DNA of 16,623 bases from Bacteroidales bacterium UBA5433 (GTDB lineage: Bacteria > Bacteroidota > Bacteroidia > Bacteroidales > UBA932): positions 5,729 through 22,351 of the forward strand of contig DIRP01000024.1 of the NCBI GenBank assembly GCA_002427525.1, written 5' to 3'. Every line of letters begins with the position of its first letter. Within the stretch, counting starts at the first letter, position 1. This document shows, one piece after another, positions 15,988 to 16,623 of the stretch. The position numbers and the translations under genes were made by a program. Below the pieces are notes generated by a model. It was not told the origin of the DNA. It saw only the letters and a program-made list of their open reading frames with translations, and made no database searches.

Positions 15988-16623
15988 CAGGGTTGGTTAT
16001 ATAGGTTAACTTTTTTATGGCGGCTTATCTGTCCCGGGGGCTCTTTAAAAAACCTTGACAGGATGTTGTACAGGCGAGGATCGTATCGTTTCATTTCTTC
16101 ACGCGTGTTGACCATGTTGTGTTTGCCATCCGGAACAGGTACTTCTGCGTTTACATCGAACCAGTTCTGAACACCTTCTGCAAAATATTCTTCAATGTTG
16201 GTTTTAGCGTATGTATTTTCGTACTTGCCTTCTGCCACAGCCGCATCCAAAGCTTCTTGCAGCTCTGTGTTAAATTGGGGGTATACAGGTGCTATACCTA
16301 CGTTGTGGATGGTGTGTGCAAATTCGTGAATCAAAATATCTTCTGCGTGGTATTTGTCTATCTGGTAAGCCATGATATTTTCTTCTGCACACGTAGAAAA
16401 GGGATTGTCAAGTGTACCTCCCAGTCCACGTGCCCGTACGTTCCAGTTAAGGGTAGTGTCTTTTGCCAGAAAGGCGTGTTCCGGAATATCAGTTGTTCCT
16501 TCGTACCGGGCCATAATACCAATTCTTGTATTGCGTGACGTTAACGACTCCAGTACTTCTGAAGGAAGCGCTTCTGTCATGGCCCGTACCGTGACATATG
16601 CGGCTTGAAATACAGAGTCCGGC
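15987..16623 (-). CDS. Zinc metallopeptidase (HExxH, gluzincin type), first of a tandem pair (5' end outside the window)
   Basis: The reading frame is open through the window edge; 14 codons upstream of the ATG at 16580 (reading PDSVFQAAYVTVRA) extend it to 16623, so that ATG is internal and the N-terminus is missing. The visible 211 residues hold HEFAHTIHN (HEFAH at bases 16328-16314) and, 41 residues after that motif, EEYFAEGVQNWFD, giving the HExxH plus Glu pattern of a gluzincin zinc site. The ending TREEMKRYDPRLYNILSRFF aligns with TRQELKEYDPVGYHVLEEVW of the next gene, and the domain layout is the same. Sequence identity outside the motifs is low. Its stop codon overlaps the next gene's start by one base, implying coupled translation. 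A secretion signal is expected but lies outside the window. Substrate unknown. Confidence 0.8.
   Translation of the reverse strand, partial: PDSVFQAAYVTVRAMTEALPSEVLESLTSRNTRIGIMARYEGTTDIPEHAFLAKDTTLNWNVRARGLGGTLDNPFSTCAEENIMAYQIDKYHAEDILIHEFAHTIHNVGIAPVYPQFNTELQEALDAAVAEGKYENTYAKTNIEEYFAEGVQNWFDVNAEVPVPDGKHNMVNTREEMKRYDPRLYNILSRFFKEPPGQISRHKKVNLYNQP

Noticed and set aside
16580..16580. ATG at 16580 as the true start of the first metallopeptidase
   Set aside because: The frame stays open for 14 more codons to the window edge, no signal peptide follows this ATG, and no promoter or ribosome site precedes it, so the gene most likely begins outside.
16119..16608. Plus-strand open frames opposite the right-end metallopeptidase
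   Set aside because: They are antisense to a frame with intact HEFAH and EYFAE motifs and have no recognisable domain; likewise for other antisense frames within susC, susD and the S41 gene.
1..16623. CRISPR arrays, tRNA or rRNA genes, insertion sequences, phage genes, toxin-antitoxin or other defence genes
   Set aside because: I looked for direct repeats, cloverleaf-like segments, transposase or integrase motifs and small gene pairs on both strands and found none; nearly all bases are in well-supported coding genes.

Overview
The window looks like chromosomal DNA from a member of the Bacteroidota, most likely order Bacteroidales. The evidence is an adjacent SusC/SusD outer-membrane pair, a Bacteroidota-type -7 promoter motif (TAnnTTTG or a close variant) directly before several start codons, few Shine-Dalgarno sequences, a DUF4254 gene next to a family 9 glycosyltransferase, and a CtlX/RocD pair. 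The genus cannot be fixed from the sequence alone. Twelve protein-coding genes fill the window with almost no non-coding DNA. I saw no tRNA, rRNA, CRISPR array, insertion sequence or phage gene. Both outermost genes run off the window: a MATE transporter on the left and a metallopeptidase on the right.

Left part (1-5291). A divergent promoter region around 1388-1445 separates two units. To the left, on the minus strand, are rsgA (ribosome-assembly GTPase) and the start of a MATE-family exporter. To the right, on the plus strand, is a tightly packed four-gene unit: a short-chain polyprenyl diphosphate synthase, DUF4254, a family 9 (heptosyltransferase-like) glycosyltransferase and a U32-family protein resembling TrhP. 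The last three genes overlap end to start. This unit mixes isoprenoid, cell-envelope and tRNA-modification functions.

Middle part (5293-10532, minus strand). A secreted Tricorn-like S41 protease is followed by ornithine aminotransferase (rocD) and a citrulline hydrolase of the CtlX type. CtlX plus RocD would turn citrulline into ornithine and then glutamate semialdehyde. The ctlX and U32 genes converge with one base between their stop codons.

Right part (10608-16623, minus strand). Two tandem, diverged, zinc-metallopeptidase-like genes (HExxH plus ExxxE) overlap by one base and lead into susC and susD, ending at a strong intrinsic terminator. No carbohydrate-active enzyme is present. The simplest hypothesis is a surface system that cuts a protein and imports the peptides through SusCD. 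The periplasmic S41 protease and the citrulline/ornithine enzymes next door could process the products further. That link is inference, because the terminator separates the two transcription units.
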